Shown: positions 44,959 through 53,555 of the stretch, piece by piece | Position numbering within the stretch: the stretch's first letter is position 1 | How the letters are laid out: each line of letters starts with the position of its first letter | NCBI RefSeq assembly: GCF_013408245.1 | Contig: NZ_JACBYS010000001.1 | Location: 1,364,001-1,428,000 of the forward strand | Reading direction: 5' to 3' | DNA from: Duganella sp. 1224 | Lineage (GTDB): Bacteria > Pseudomonadota > Gammaproteobacteria > Burkholderiales > Burkholderiaceae_D | DNA length: 64,000 bases | Made by a program: the position numbers and the translations under genes | Notes under the pieces: model-generated | Seen by the model: only the letters and a program-made list of their open reading frames with translations | The model's database searches: none | What the model was told of the DNA's origin: nothing

Positions 44959-46471
44959 CCTGACGCCGCGCGGCGCCTCGCGCCGCCTGCCGCTGCTGAT
45001 ACTGCTGGCCTGGCCCGGCACCGCGGCCGCAGCGGCCTGGGACGTCACCCCCACCGTGCGTCTGCGCGAAAGCTATACCGACAACCTGAACCTGGCGCCG
45101 GCCGGGCAGGCGCGCGGCCAGTTCATCACCGAGGTCTCGCCAGGCGTGCTGATCAGTACCGACGGGCCGCGCCTGCAACTGGCGCTGGCCTACACGCTGC
45201 AAAAAGTGGCATACACGCGTCAGCCGGACCGCGACAGCCAGCAACTGGACGCCAACGGTCACGTGGAACTGCTGGCCGACTGGTTGTTTGTCGAAGCCCG
45301 CGCTGGCATTGCGCAGCGCAATGTCTCGGCGTTTGGCCCGCCACTGATCGATCCAGCGCTGACCAACAGCAACAGCAGCACTGTCCGCACCCAGGCCATC
45401 AGTCCGTATCTGCGCCACTATTTCCGCGGACTGGCCACCGCCGTGGTGCGCTACGACTACCAGCATGCCGGCAGCGGCGGTCTGCTGAATGTGCGCAGCA
45501 CCGGCGCCACGCTGCAACTGACCGGCGACAATGGCGGGCGCGGCTGGAACTGGGACCTGAACCTGCACCGCAGCCAGCTGGACGATGCCGCACTGGCGCC
45601 GGTCACCATGAGCAATGCCGCGCTCACGCTGAGCTATCCACTCAACAGCAGCATCGGACTGTTCGGTACCGCCGGCTACGAAAAGCAGGACTACCATTCG
45701 GCCAGCGCCCAGCCGCAAGGCAGGTTCGGCACACTGGGCGCCGTGTGGACGCCGTCGCCACGCACCCGGTTGTCGGCCAGCATCGGCCACCGCTTCTTTG
45801 GCAAGACCTACGGCCTGGACGCGAGCTACCGCCTGCGCAGCATGTTCTGGACACTGAGTTACGCCGAAGACATCACCACCACGCACGGCGAATTCTTCAG
45901 CGTCCGTCCCGACGCGTTGACCGATTTTTTGTGGGAGCTGTGGGCCACCCGCATTCCCGATCCGGTGCTGCGCCGCAAGAATATCGAGTTGTTCCTGGCG
46001 ATTTCCCAATTGCTGGGCAAGGACGGCAACGTCAACTTTTTCAGCCACCGCTACTATTTGCAGAAGCAAGGCCGGCTTTCCGGCGTCTACAGCACACCGC
46101 GCAGCGCGCTGGCCGTGCATCTGGCCACCACCGGCCGCAGCGGCCAGACCACCAATGGCATCGACAGCGTCATTCTGGGCCCGGATCAGCTGACGCTGAC
46201 CGACCGCACGCGCCAGAACAGCCTCCAGTTCGGCTGGAACTGGCGCTTGTCCGCGCGCGGCAGCCTGACCATCGGCGCCAGCCACAACCGTGCCAAATCG
46301 CTGACCACCGGCCGCGAAGACCGCAACAGCGCGCTAACAGTGGGCATGACGCGCCAGCTATCCAGCCGCATCAGTGCCAGCGCCGACTTGCGTCATGTGC
46401 GCCACAACAGCAGCGCCGGCGGCAACTACCGCGAAAACGGCGTTGGCGCCACGCTCATTGTCTCATTCTGA
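44942..46471 (+). CDS. XrtA-associated outer-membrane beta-barrel protein (TIGR03016 family)
   Basis: The 509-residue product has a signal peptide (LPLLILLAWPGTAAAA) and alternating beta strands throughout (VTPTVRLRESYTDNLNL, TLSYPLNSSIGLFGTAGYE), ending in an aromatic residue (VSF), the usual barrel assembly signal. This is the PEP-CTERM-associated outer-membrane protein. Two in-frame ATGs, 44942 and 44951, both lie inside the kinase gene; neither has a clear ribosome-binding site, so the start is uncertain by three codons. It is probably the outer-membrane pore or scaffold of the export path. Confidence 0.87.
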   Translation: MVIMISLTPRGASRRLPLLILLAWPGTAAAAAWDVTPTVRLRESYTDNLNLAPAGQARGQFITEVSPGVLISTDGPRLQLALAYTLQKVAYTRQPDRDSQQLDANGHVELLADWLFVEARAGIAQRNVSAFGPPLIDPALTNSNSSTVRTQAISPYLRHYFRGLATAVVRYDYQHAGSGGLLNVRSTGATLQLTGDNGGRGWNWDLNLHRSQLDDAALAPVTMSNAALTLSYPLNSSIGLFGTAGYEKQDYHSASAQPQGRFGTLGAVWTPSPRTRLSASIGHRFFGKTYGLDASYRLRSMFWTLSYAEDITTTHGEFFSVRPDALTDFLWELWATRIPDPVLRRKNIELFLAISQLLGKDGNVNFFSHRYYLQKQGRLSGVYSTPRSALAVHLATTGRSGQTTNGIDSVILGPDQLTLTDRTRQNSLQFGWNWRLSARGSLTIGASHNRAKSLTTGREDRNSALTVGMTRQLSSRISASADLRHVRHNSSAGGNYRENGVGATLIVSF

Positions 46472-46483
46472 CCGGAGTCCGCC

Positions 46484-47629
46484 ATGTCCCGACCTTACCG
46501 CATCGCCTGCGTGGTGGCCGCCCGGCCCAACCTGATGAAGATGGCGCCGTTGCTGCGCGCCTTCGCGCCGCCAGAATCGCAGGTCGAAACCGTGCTGGTC
46601 CACACCGGCCAGCACTACGACGCCGACATGGACGCCCAGTTCTTCAGCACCCTGGAGCTGGCGCAACCGGATTTCCGCCTGGAAGTCGGCTCCGCCAGCC
46701 ACGCGGTCCAGACTGCGGAGGTGATGCGCCGTTTCGAGCCGGTGCTGGAGCAGATCGCGCCCACCGCCGTGCTGGTGGTGGGCGACGTCAACTCCACGCT
46801 GGCCTGCGCGCTGACCGCGGCCAAGAAAGCCATTCCGGTGCTGCACGTGGAAGCCGGCCTGCGCAGCTTCGACCGCGCCATGCCGGAGGAAGTCAACCGG
46901 GTGCTGACCGATCAACTGTCCGAGCTGCTGTTCACCAGCGAGGCCAGCGGCACCACCAATCTGCTGCGCGAAGGCATTCCCGCACACCGCATCCATTTCG
47001 TCGGCAACGTCATGATCGACACGCTGGTGCGCCAGCTGCCGCTGGCGCCGAGCGCCGCCGAGGTGCTGCGCCAGGCGCATCTGGCCGGCTTCGTGCGCGA
47101 CGGCGGTCACTACGCGCTGCTGACCCTGCACCGTCCCGCCAACGTCGACGACCCGCTGCGCCTGCGTGCGCTGATGCAGGCCATGGTCAAGCTGAGCGAG
47201 GACTTGCCGGTATTGTTCCCTCTGCATCCGCGCACCCGCGCGATGTTGCAGCGGCACGAGTTGGCCGGCATGCTGGACGCGCCTGGCATCGCCTGCCTGC
47301 CGCCGCAGCCGTACCTGAACATGCTGGGCCTGATGAAACACGCTTGCATGGTGCTGACCGACTCCGGCGGTGTGCAGGAAGAAACCACGGTGCTGCGCGT
47401 CCCTTGCCTGACGCTGCGCGACAACACCGAGCGACCAGTGACGGTGGCCGAGGGCAGCAACGCCATCGCCGGCCGCGACGCGTCGGTGATCCTGGCGCTG
47501 TGCCGTGACATTCTGCGCTACGGCGGCAAATCCGGCCGCGTCCCGCAATACTGGGACGGCCAGGCCGCCGGGCGTGTGGCGGCGGCCACCACCAGCTGGC
47601 TGCAAAGCCGCCAGGAGCGGCGGCCATGA
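46484..47629 (+). CDS. wecB: UDP-N-acetylglucosamine 2-epimerase (non-hydrolysing)
   Basis: WecB converts UDP-GlcNAc to UDP-ManNAc. The 381-residue GT-B-fold protein has VVAARPNLMKMAPLL (5-22), VHTGQHYDADM, VVGDVNSTLACALTA, HVEAGLRSFDRAMPEEVNR (about 124-142), LTLHRPANVDD and LTDSGGVQEETTVL (about 289-302), all canonical. It follows the outer-membrane gene by 12 bases and overlaps the deacetylase gene by four. Confidence 0.95.
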   Translation: MSRPYRIACVVAARPNLMKMAPLLRAFAPPESQVETVLVHTGQHYDADMDAQFFSTLELAQPDFRLEVGSASHAVQTAEVMRRFEPVLEQIAPTAVLVVGDVNSTLACALTAAKKAIPVLHVEAGLRSFDRAMPEEVNRVLTDQLSELLFTSEASGTTNLLREGIPAHRIHFVGNVMIDTLVRQLPLAPSAAEVLRQAHLAGFVRDGGHYALLTLHRPANVDDPLRLRALMQAMVKLSEDLPVLFPLHPRTRAMLQRHELAGMLDAPGIACLPPQPYLNMLGLMKHACMVLTDSGGVQEETTVLRVPCLTLRDNTERPVTVAEGSNAIAGRDASVILALCRDILRYGGKSGRVPQYWDGQAAGRVAAATTSWLQSRQERRP

Positions 47630-48456
47630 ACGCGCTGACGGTTGACGTCGAGGATTACTTCCAGGTCTCCGCGTTTGCTAACCATATCGCGCCCGACGAC
47701 TGGCCGCGCATGCCATGCCGCGTTGAACGCAATGTCGACCTGATTCTCGGCCTACTGGCCGCGCACCGGACCCACGCCACCTTTTTCACGCTGGGCTGGA
47801 TCGCCGAACGCTATCCGGCACTGGTGCGGCGCATCGTCAGCGAAGGGCACGAACTGGCCAGCCATGGCTACGCACACCAGCGCGCCAGCCAGCAGACAGC
47901 GGACGCCTTTCTGCACGACATCACGATCAGCAAGCAGTTGCTGGAACAATTGAGCGGCCAGCCGGTGCTGGGCTACCGCGCGCCCAGTTTTTCGATCGGC
48001 CAGGCCAATCTGTGGGCGCTGGACAGTCTGCAGCAGGCCGGCTACCACTACAGCTCCAGCATCTACCCGATCCACCACGATCATTACGGCATGCCGGCCG
48101 CCCCGCGCTTCGCCTGGCGTCCACGTGGCGCACGAGGCCTGCTGGAGCTGCCGGTCAGCACGGTACGCCTGCTGGGCCGCAACCTGCCGGCTGGCGGCGG
48201 CGGCTATTTCCGGCTGCTGCCCTACGCCGCGTCGCGCTGGGCTTTGCGAAGGATCAATTCGCATGATGGCCAAGCTGGCATATTTTACTTTCACCCTTGG
48301 GAGCTGGATCCCGGCCAGCCGGTGCTGCCAGGCATCGGCCTGAAGACGCGGATGCGCCACTACCTGAACCTGCACCGCATGGAAGCGCGTATCAACCGGC
48401 TGCTGGGCGACTTCCGCTGGGGCCGCATCGACCACATTTTTCTGGGACACGCATGA
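47626..48456 (+). CDS. XrtA-system polysaccharide deacetylase
   Basis: The 276-residue NodB-like deacetylase starts NALTVDVEDYFQVSAF, the signature of the exosortase-linked group (TIGR03006), with D10 and H80/H84 (SHGYAH) as likely metal ligands. RAPSFS and IFYFHPWELD follow. No signal peptide is seen, so it probably acts on lipid-linked intermediates on the cytoplasmic side or is exported atypically. ATGA overlaps join it to wecB before and the FemAB gene after. Confidence 0.93.
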   Translation: MNALTVDVEDYFQVSAFANHIAPDDWPRMPCRVERNVDLILGLLAAHRTHATFFTLGWIAERYPALVRRIVSEGHELASHGYAHQRASQQTADAFLHDITISKQLLEQLSGQPVLGYRAPSFSIGQANLWALDSLQQAGYHYSSSIYPIHHDHYGMPAAPRFAWRPRGARGLLELPVSTVRLLGRNLPAGGGGYFRLLPYAASRWALRRINSHDGQAGIFYFHPWELDPGQPVLPGIGLKTRMRHYLNLHRMEARINRLLGDFRWGRIDHIFLGHA

Positions 48457-49490
48457 TGCCGCACTACACCGTCGGGCTGATGGGATCGCAAGACCGCGCA
48501 CGCTGGGACGCGTTTGTCCATCGCTGCCCGGACGCGACCTTCTTTCACCGCGCCGGCTGGCAGCAGATCATGGAAGAGAGTTTCTCGCATCCCACCTGGT
48601 TCATGTACGCCGCCTCTGCGCAGGGCGATATCCACGCCGTGCTGCCGCTGGCGCAGGTCAGGAGCCGGCTGTTCGGCAACACGCTGTGCTCGCTGCCGTT
48701 CTGCGTCTACGGCGGCATTGCCGCCGACAATCGTGACGCGGCGGACGCGGTCGACCAGGCCGCGCAGCGCCTGGCTGCGCGGCTGCAGGTCGATCACCTG
48801 GAGTACCGCCACCTGCGGCCGCATCACGCCAGCTGGCTGCACCGCGACACGTACGCCACTTTCCGCAAGCGTCTGCACGCCGACGAGCAAACCAACATGC
48901 TGGCGATTCCGCGCAAGCAGCGCGCCATGGTACGCAAGGGCATGGCTGCCGGCCTGATCAGCATTGTCGAGGCCGGCACCGACCGCTTTTTCGACTGTTA
49001 CGCGCGCAGCATGCATCATCTCGGCACGCCGATGTTTAACCGTCGCCATTTCAAGCTGCTGCAACAGGTGTTTGCCGACGACTGCGAGGTGCTGGGCGTC
49101 GAGCACGGCGGGCGGACCGTGTGCGCGGTGCTGAGTTTCCGTTTCCGCGAGCAGATTCTGCCTTATTACGGGGGCGGCGGCGAACAGGCGCGCCAGCTGG
49201 CCGCCAACGACTTCATGTACTGGGAAGTGATGCGCCGCGCCTGCAACGCCGGCTATACGCTGTTTGACTTTGGCCGCAGCAAATATGGCACCGGCTCCTT
49301 CGCCTTCAAGAAAAACTGGGGCTTCGAGCCCGAACCATTGCACTACGACTACCAGCTCCATCGTGCCAGACATCTAAAGGAGGTCCAGCCGCTCAACCCG
49401 CACTATCGGCTGATGATCAAGGCGTGGCGCATGCTGCCGCTGTCCTGGGCCAACCTGATCGGGCCGCATATCGTGCGCCAGCTGGGGTGA
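48453..49490 (+). CDS. XrtA-system FemAB-related aminoacyl/peptidyl transferase-like protein
   Basis: A 345-residue double-GNAT (FemAB) protein of the PEP-CTERM group (TIGR03019). Landmarks: PDATFFHRAGWQQIMEESF (about 26-44), LPFCVYGGIA, KQRAMVRKGMAAGL, YGGGGEQARQLAANDFMYWEVMRRA and FDFGRSKYGTGSFAFKKNWGF (about 267-287). Likely transfers an aminoacyl or acyl group to a sugar precursor; substrate unknown. Its ATG overlaps the deacetylase stop. Confidence 0.92.
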   Translation: MMPHYTVGLMGSQDRARWDAFVHRCPDATFFHRAGWQQIMEESFSHPTWFMYAASAQGDIHAVLPLAQVRSRLFGNTLCSLPFCVYGGIAADNRDAADAVDQAAQRLAARLQVDHLEYRHLRPHHASWLHRDTYATFRKRLHADEQTNMLAIPRKQRAMVRKGMAAGLISIVEAGTDRFFDCYARSMHHLGTPMFNRRHFKLLQQVFADDCEVLGVEHGGRTVCAVLSFRFREQILPYYGGGGEQARQLAANDFMYWEVMRRACNAGYTLFDFGRSKYGTGSFAFKKNWGFEPEPLHYDYQLHRARHLKEVQPLNPHYRLMIKAWRMLPLSWANLIGPHIVRQLG

Positions 49491-49494
49491 CGCC

Positions 49495-50736
49495 ATGCGC
49501 GACCTGCTTTTCCTGTGCCACCGGCTGCCGTATCCGCCCAACAAGGGCGAAAAGATACGCGCTTTCCACGCCTTGCAGTATTTACGGCAGCACTTCCGCA
49601 TCCACCTCGGCAGCTTCATCGACCATGACGACGATGGCGACTACGCCGATCAGCTCGCTACACAGTGTGCCAGCAGCTGTCTCGTGCGCATGCCGCCGCA
49701 TTGGGCGCGCTTGTCCGGACTGTCGGCGCTGTTGCGCGACGAAGCGCTGAGCTTGCCCTATTTCCGCCACGCCGCGCTGCAGCGCTGGGTCAGCAAGACG
49801 CTGGACGAGCGCCGGATCGGCGTCTGCCTGGCCTATACCGGGCCGATGGCGCAGTACGTGCCGTTCAGCACGCGCCATGGCCCGCTGTGGCGTGTGCTGG
49901 ATCTGGTGGATGTCGACTCGGAGAAATGGCATGGCTATGCCGATAATAAACAGTGGCCGCTGTCCGGCCTGTATCGGCGCGAGGGCCGGCTGCTGCTGGA
50001 ATTTGAGCGCAAGGCGGCGGCGGAATTTGACCGGGTGTTGCTGGTCTCGCCGGCGGAGGCGGAACTGTTCAAGCGCCGCGCGCCGGAATCGGCCGACAAA
50101 GTGGATTATTACTGCAACGGCGTGGACAGCGCCTATTTCTCGCCGAAGTCGCTGCATCCGTCGCCGTTTGCCGGCGCCCGCGCCATCGTTTTCACCGGGG
50201 CGATGGACTACGAGCCCAATATCGACGCCGTCAGCTGGTTTACCGAGCGCGTGATGCCGGCGCTGCGGTCGCAGCATGCCGAGCTGGAATTTCACATCGT
50301 CGGCTCGCGGCCGGCGGCGCAGGTGCGCGATCTGCAGCGCATGCCCGGCATCCACGTCAGCGGGACGGTGCCGGATGTGCGCCCGTATCTGCAGCATGCG
50401 GCGCTGGTGGTGGCGCCATTGCGCGTCGCGCGAGGCGTGCAAAACAAGGTGCTGGAAGCCATGGCCATGCAAAAGATCGTGATTGCCTCGCGCCAGGCGC
50501 TGGAGGGCATCACCGCCACGCATGGCGACGAAGTCATCTGCGCCAACGGCGGTGCGGAGTTCATCAGTGCCATCTGCCGGCAACTGCACGCCCCGGACGC
50601 GCGGATAGGCATGGCCGCCCGCCAGCGGATCCTGAGTGACTACCGTTGGAGCCACAATTTGCAGCGGTTGGGACGGGTGCTGGGCGTGGAAGCGCTTGAG
50701 CCATTGGTACAGACGGAAGTGGAGCGCGCGCCATGA
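49495..50736 (+). CDS. XrtA-system glycosyltransferase (TIGR03087-type)
   Basis: A GT4-type glycosyltransferase of 413 residues, starting RDLLFLCHRLPYPPNKGEKIRAFHAL, the hallmark of this group. VLLVSPAEAELFKRR, YYCNGVDSAYFSP, IVFTGAMDYEPN and the C-terminal HAALVVAPLRVARGVQNKVLEAMAM form the nucleotide-sugar site. It lies next to xrtA, overlapping it by four bases, as is usual. Confidence 0.93.
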   Translation: MRDLLFLCHRLPYPPNKGEKIRAFHALQYLRQHFRIHLGSFIDHDDDGDYADQLATQCASSCLVRMPPHWARLSGLSALLRDEALSLPYFRHAALQRWVSKTLDERRIGVCLAYTGPMAQYVPFSTRHGPLWRVLDLVDVDSEKWHGYADNKQWPLSGLYRREGRLLLEFERKAAAEFDRVLLVSPAEAELFKRRAPESADKVDYYCNGVDSAYFSPKSLHPSPFAGARAIVFTGAMDYEPNIDAVSWFTERVMPALRSQHAELEFHIVGSRPAAQVRDLQRMPGIHVSGTVPDVRPYLQHAALVVAPLRVARGVQNKVLEAMAMQKIVIASRQALEGITATHGDEVICANGGAEFISAICRQLHAPDARIGMAARQRILSDYRWSHNLQRLGRVLGVEALEPLVQTEVERAP

Positions 50737-52406
50737 CCATCCGCCGCGCCGCCCTCCTCGCAACGCCACAGCCCGCGCCAGCGCCCGCAATCGCACCCGA
50801 ATTCGAGTCCACGTCCCAGTCCACCTCCGCGTCCCCGTTCGCGTCCCCGGCACCGGCCCCGTTCGCCCCCGCGCCCCCGTCCGCGCCTTCGCACGGCTCA
50901 TTGCCGGCGCTGCGCAGCGTGCACGGCTATCTGGCCGTCGCGCTGCTCGCCCTCGTGCTCATGCATGCATCCACCGCCGCGTCGATGGTCTGGCTGTGGT
51001 GGCGATCACCGACCTTCAACCACGGCTTCCTGGTCCTGCCTGTAGCCGGCTGGCTGATCTGGCGCCAGCGTGCATCGTTGCGGGACGTAGCGCGCCAACC
51101 TTGGCCGCCCGGCTTGCTGTTGCTGGCGATGCTGGGCGCGGTCTGGCTGCTGGCCGACGTGGCCAACGTTCCGGTATTACAGCAATATTGCCTGATCCTC
51201 ATGGGCATCGCCACCGTGGCCACCATACAGGGCCGTGCGCTGACGGCCGCGATCGCCTTCCCACTGTGCTATACCTTGCTGGCCGTGCCGTTTGGCGAAG
51301 TGCTGATGCCAGCGCTGATCGACTTTACCGCCAGTTTTACGGTGGCATTACTGCGGCTGATGGGCATACCGGTCTTCCACGAAAACAACTTCATTTCCCT
51401 GCCAACCGGCAATTGGTCAGTCGCCGACGCCTGCAGCGGCCTGCGCTACCTGATCGCCTCGGTCGCGCTGGGCATGCTGTACGCCGCCGTCAACTACCGC
51501 AGTACCCGCAAACGCCTGACCTTCATCGCGGTGTCACTCGCCCTGCCTATTCTCGCCAACGGCCTGCGCGCTTGCATGGTGGTGCTGATCGGCCACTGGA
51601 CCGACATGCGGCTGGCCACCGGCGTTGACCATCTGATTTACGGCTGGCTGTTCTTCGGCGTGGTGATGGCGCTGCTGTTCTGGTGCGGCATACGCTGGCG
51701 CGATGCCGAGTCGCAATCACTTCGCCCATGCGCCCCGCCCACCGCCAATGCCCCCGCGGCCTGCTTCGCGCGCATCGCCATCGCAGCCATGACCGTCTGC
51801 GCGATCTGGCCACCGTTGGCCGCATATATATTACGCACACCGGTGGACACAGCACCGCCGCCACAACTCGCGCTGGCAGCCCCGCCACCTCCCTGGCGCG
51901 CCGGCCCGATGCGCCCAGGTGACTGGCAGATGCTGCACCAAGGACAGCCCCAGCGCATCTCGCACAACTACAGCGATGGCCAGCGCAGCGTATCGCTGCA
52001 ACTCACCTGGTATCGCCACCAGCGCGAGGGCGCAGAGCTGCTGACGCAGGTGCAACGAACAGCGGTGTCCGGCGCGCCCCAATGGGAAGAAGTGAGCGCC
52101 ACGCAGCGCACCATCGTCATTGCCGGCCGTCGTCTGGCCGTGCGCCAATCGGTCCAGCAGGCGGCCAGCGACAAGCTGCTGGTATGGCGCTGGTATCGCC
52201 AAAGCGGCGACCAAGCCGCCAGTCCCCATGTATTAAAACTGATGCTGGCCAAGGCCAAGCTCACCGGCGGCAACGATGGCGGCGCCGAAGTCATCCTGGC
52301 CTCGTCCTACGACGAGCGGCCGGCCGCCGCCGAAGCCGCCATGCGCGACCTGCTGAGCGCCATGCTGCCGGCCATTGAACAGGGACTGCGCCATGTCGAA
52401 CGCTGA
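50733..52406 (+). CDS. xrtA: Exosortase A fused to an EpsI domain
   Basis: XrtA is the membrane transpeptidase that sorts PEP-CTERM proteins. The 557-residue protein has a Pro/Ala/Ser-rich N-terminal extension (about 12-55), then around eight membrane spans with catalytic residues C234 (ADACSGLRYL), R279 (LANGLRA) and H300 (GVDHLIYGW). From about 365 a soluble EpsI-like domain follows (GDWQMLHQGQPQRISHNYSDG, SLQLTWYRHQREGAELL). The exosortase-EpsI fusion is normal for XrtA; the low-complexity N-terminal extension is less so. No PEP-CTERM substrate gene is visible in the window. Confidence 0.95.
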   Translation: MTIRRAALLATPQPAPAPAIAPEFESTSQSTSASPFASPAPAPFAPAPPSAPSHGSLPALRSVHGYLAVALLALVLMHASTAASMVWLWWRSPTFNHGFLVLPVAGWLIWRQRASLRDVARQPWPPGLLLLAMLGAVWLLADVANVPVLQQYCLILMGIATVATIQGRALTAAIAFPLCYTLLAVPFGEVLMPALIDFTASFTVALLRLMGIPVFHENNFISLPTGNWSVADACSGLRYLIASVALGMLYAAVNYRSTRKRLTFIAVSLALPILANGLRACMVVLIGHWTDMRLATGVDHLIYGWLFFGVVMALLFWCGIRWRDAESQSLRPCAPPTANAPAACFARIAIAAMTVCAIWPPLAAYILRTPVDTAPPPQLALAAPPPPWRAGPMRPGDWQMLHQGQPQRISHNYSDGQRSVSLQLTWYRHQREGAELLTQVQRTAVSGAPQWEEVSATQRTIVIAGRRLAVRQSVQQAASDKLLVWRWYRQSGDQAASPHVLKLMLAKAKLTGGNDGGAEVILASSYDERPAAAEAAMRDLLSAMLPAIEQGLRHVER

Positions 52407-53553
52407 GTCCGCGCCGCTGATCGTCCACCTGATCCACCGCCTCGACGTCGGCGGCCTGGAAAACGGCCTGATCAACCTGATCAACCACCTGCCGCCGGAG
52501 CGCTACCGCCACGCCATCGTCTGCCTGGAAGACGCCAGCGACTTCCGCCTGCGCATCCAGCGGCCGATCGAAATCATCAGCATCAACAAGCAACAAGGCA
52601 AGGACTGGTCGCACTACCTGCGCCTGTACTACACGCTGAAACGGCTGCAACCTCAGTTGATCCACACCCGCAACCTCTCCGGCATCGAGGCTCAGCTGCT
52701 GGCGGCGGCGGCCGGCGTGCGGCTGCGCGTTCATGGCGAGCACGGCCGCGACATCAACGACCTGGACGGCAGCAACCGGCGCTACCGCCTGCTGCGCCAG
52801 TTGCTGCGGCCGCTGATCGGTCATTTCATCGCCGTCAGCAGGGATCTGGAAGACTGGCTGGTGCGTACCATCGGCGCCCGGCCGCATCGCGTCACCCACA
52901 TCTGCAACGGCGTGGACAGCGTCGATTTTCATCCCCGGCTGGGGCCGCCGGCGGCCATCGGTCCGCACGGCTTCGTCAACGAACATGCGTTCGTGATCGG
53001 CAGCGTCGGCCGCATGGCCGAGGTCAAGGACCACATCACGCTGGTGCATGCTTTTTTGACGCTGCTGGCGCAAGGCGGCGTCGCCACCAGCCGGCTGCGG
53101 TTGGTCATCATCGGCGACGGCCCCTGCCGGCAAGCCTGCCAGGACGTGCTGCGCGCCTCCGGCACCGCCGCGCTGGCCTGGTTGCCGGGCGCCCGCGACG
53201 ACGTCGCCCGGCTGATGCGCGCCATGACCGTGTTCGTGCAACCGTCGCTGGCCGAAGGCGCCTCCAACACCGTGCTGGAGGCGATGGCGAGCGGCCTGCC
53301 GGTGGTGGCCACCGCCGTCGGCGGCAATCCCGAACTGGTGCAGCCCGGCTGGACCGGGACACTGGTGCCGCCGCGCGACCCCGGCCAGCTGGCCGACGCC
53401 ATCGCCGACTATTACCGCATTCCCGGCCTCGCTGCCCAGCACGGCGCGCGCGCCCGGCGCCGGGTACTCGCCGAGTTCAGCCTGTCGGCCATGGCCAACG
53501 CCTACCTGGCCGTGTACGACCGCCTCATCCACCCGCCATCGATGAAAGGATAG
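52393..53553 (+). CDS. XrtA-system glycosyltransferase (TIGR03088-type)
   Basis: A GT4 glycosyltransferase of 386 residues: LIVHLIHRLDVGGLENGLINLI at the N-terminus (diagnostic of this group), ICNGVDSVDFHP, GSVGRMAEVKDH and the C-terminal EGASNTVLEAMASGLPVVATAVGGNPELV donor site. It starts 14 bases inside xrtA and precedes the amidotransferase by two bases. Confidence 0.93.
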   Translation: MSNAESAPLIVHLIHRLDVGGLENGLINLINHLPPERYRHAIVCLEDASDFRLRIQRPIEIISINKQQGKDWSHYLRLYYTLKRLQPQLIHTRNLSGIEAQLLAAAAGVRLRVHGEHGRDINDLDGSNRRYRLLRQLLRPLIGHFIAVSRDLEDWLVRTIGARPHRVTHICNGVDSVDFHPRLGPPAAIGPHGFVNEHAFVIGSVGRMAEVKDHITLVHAFLTLLAQGGVATSRLRLVIIGDGPCRQACQDVLRASGTAALAWLPGARDDVARLMRAMTVFVQPSLAEGASNTVLEAMASGLPVVATAVGGNPELVQPGWTGTLVPPRDPGQLADAIADYYRIPGLAAQHGARARRRVLAEFSLSAMANAYLAVYDRLIHPPSMKG

Positions 53554-53555
53554 CC

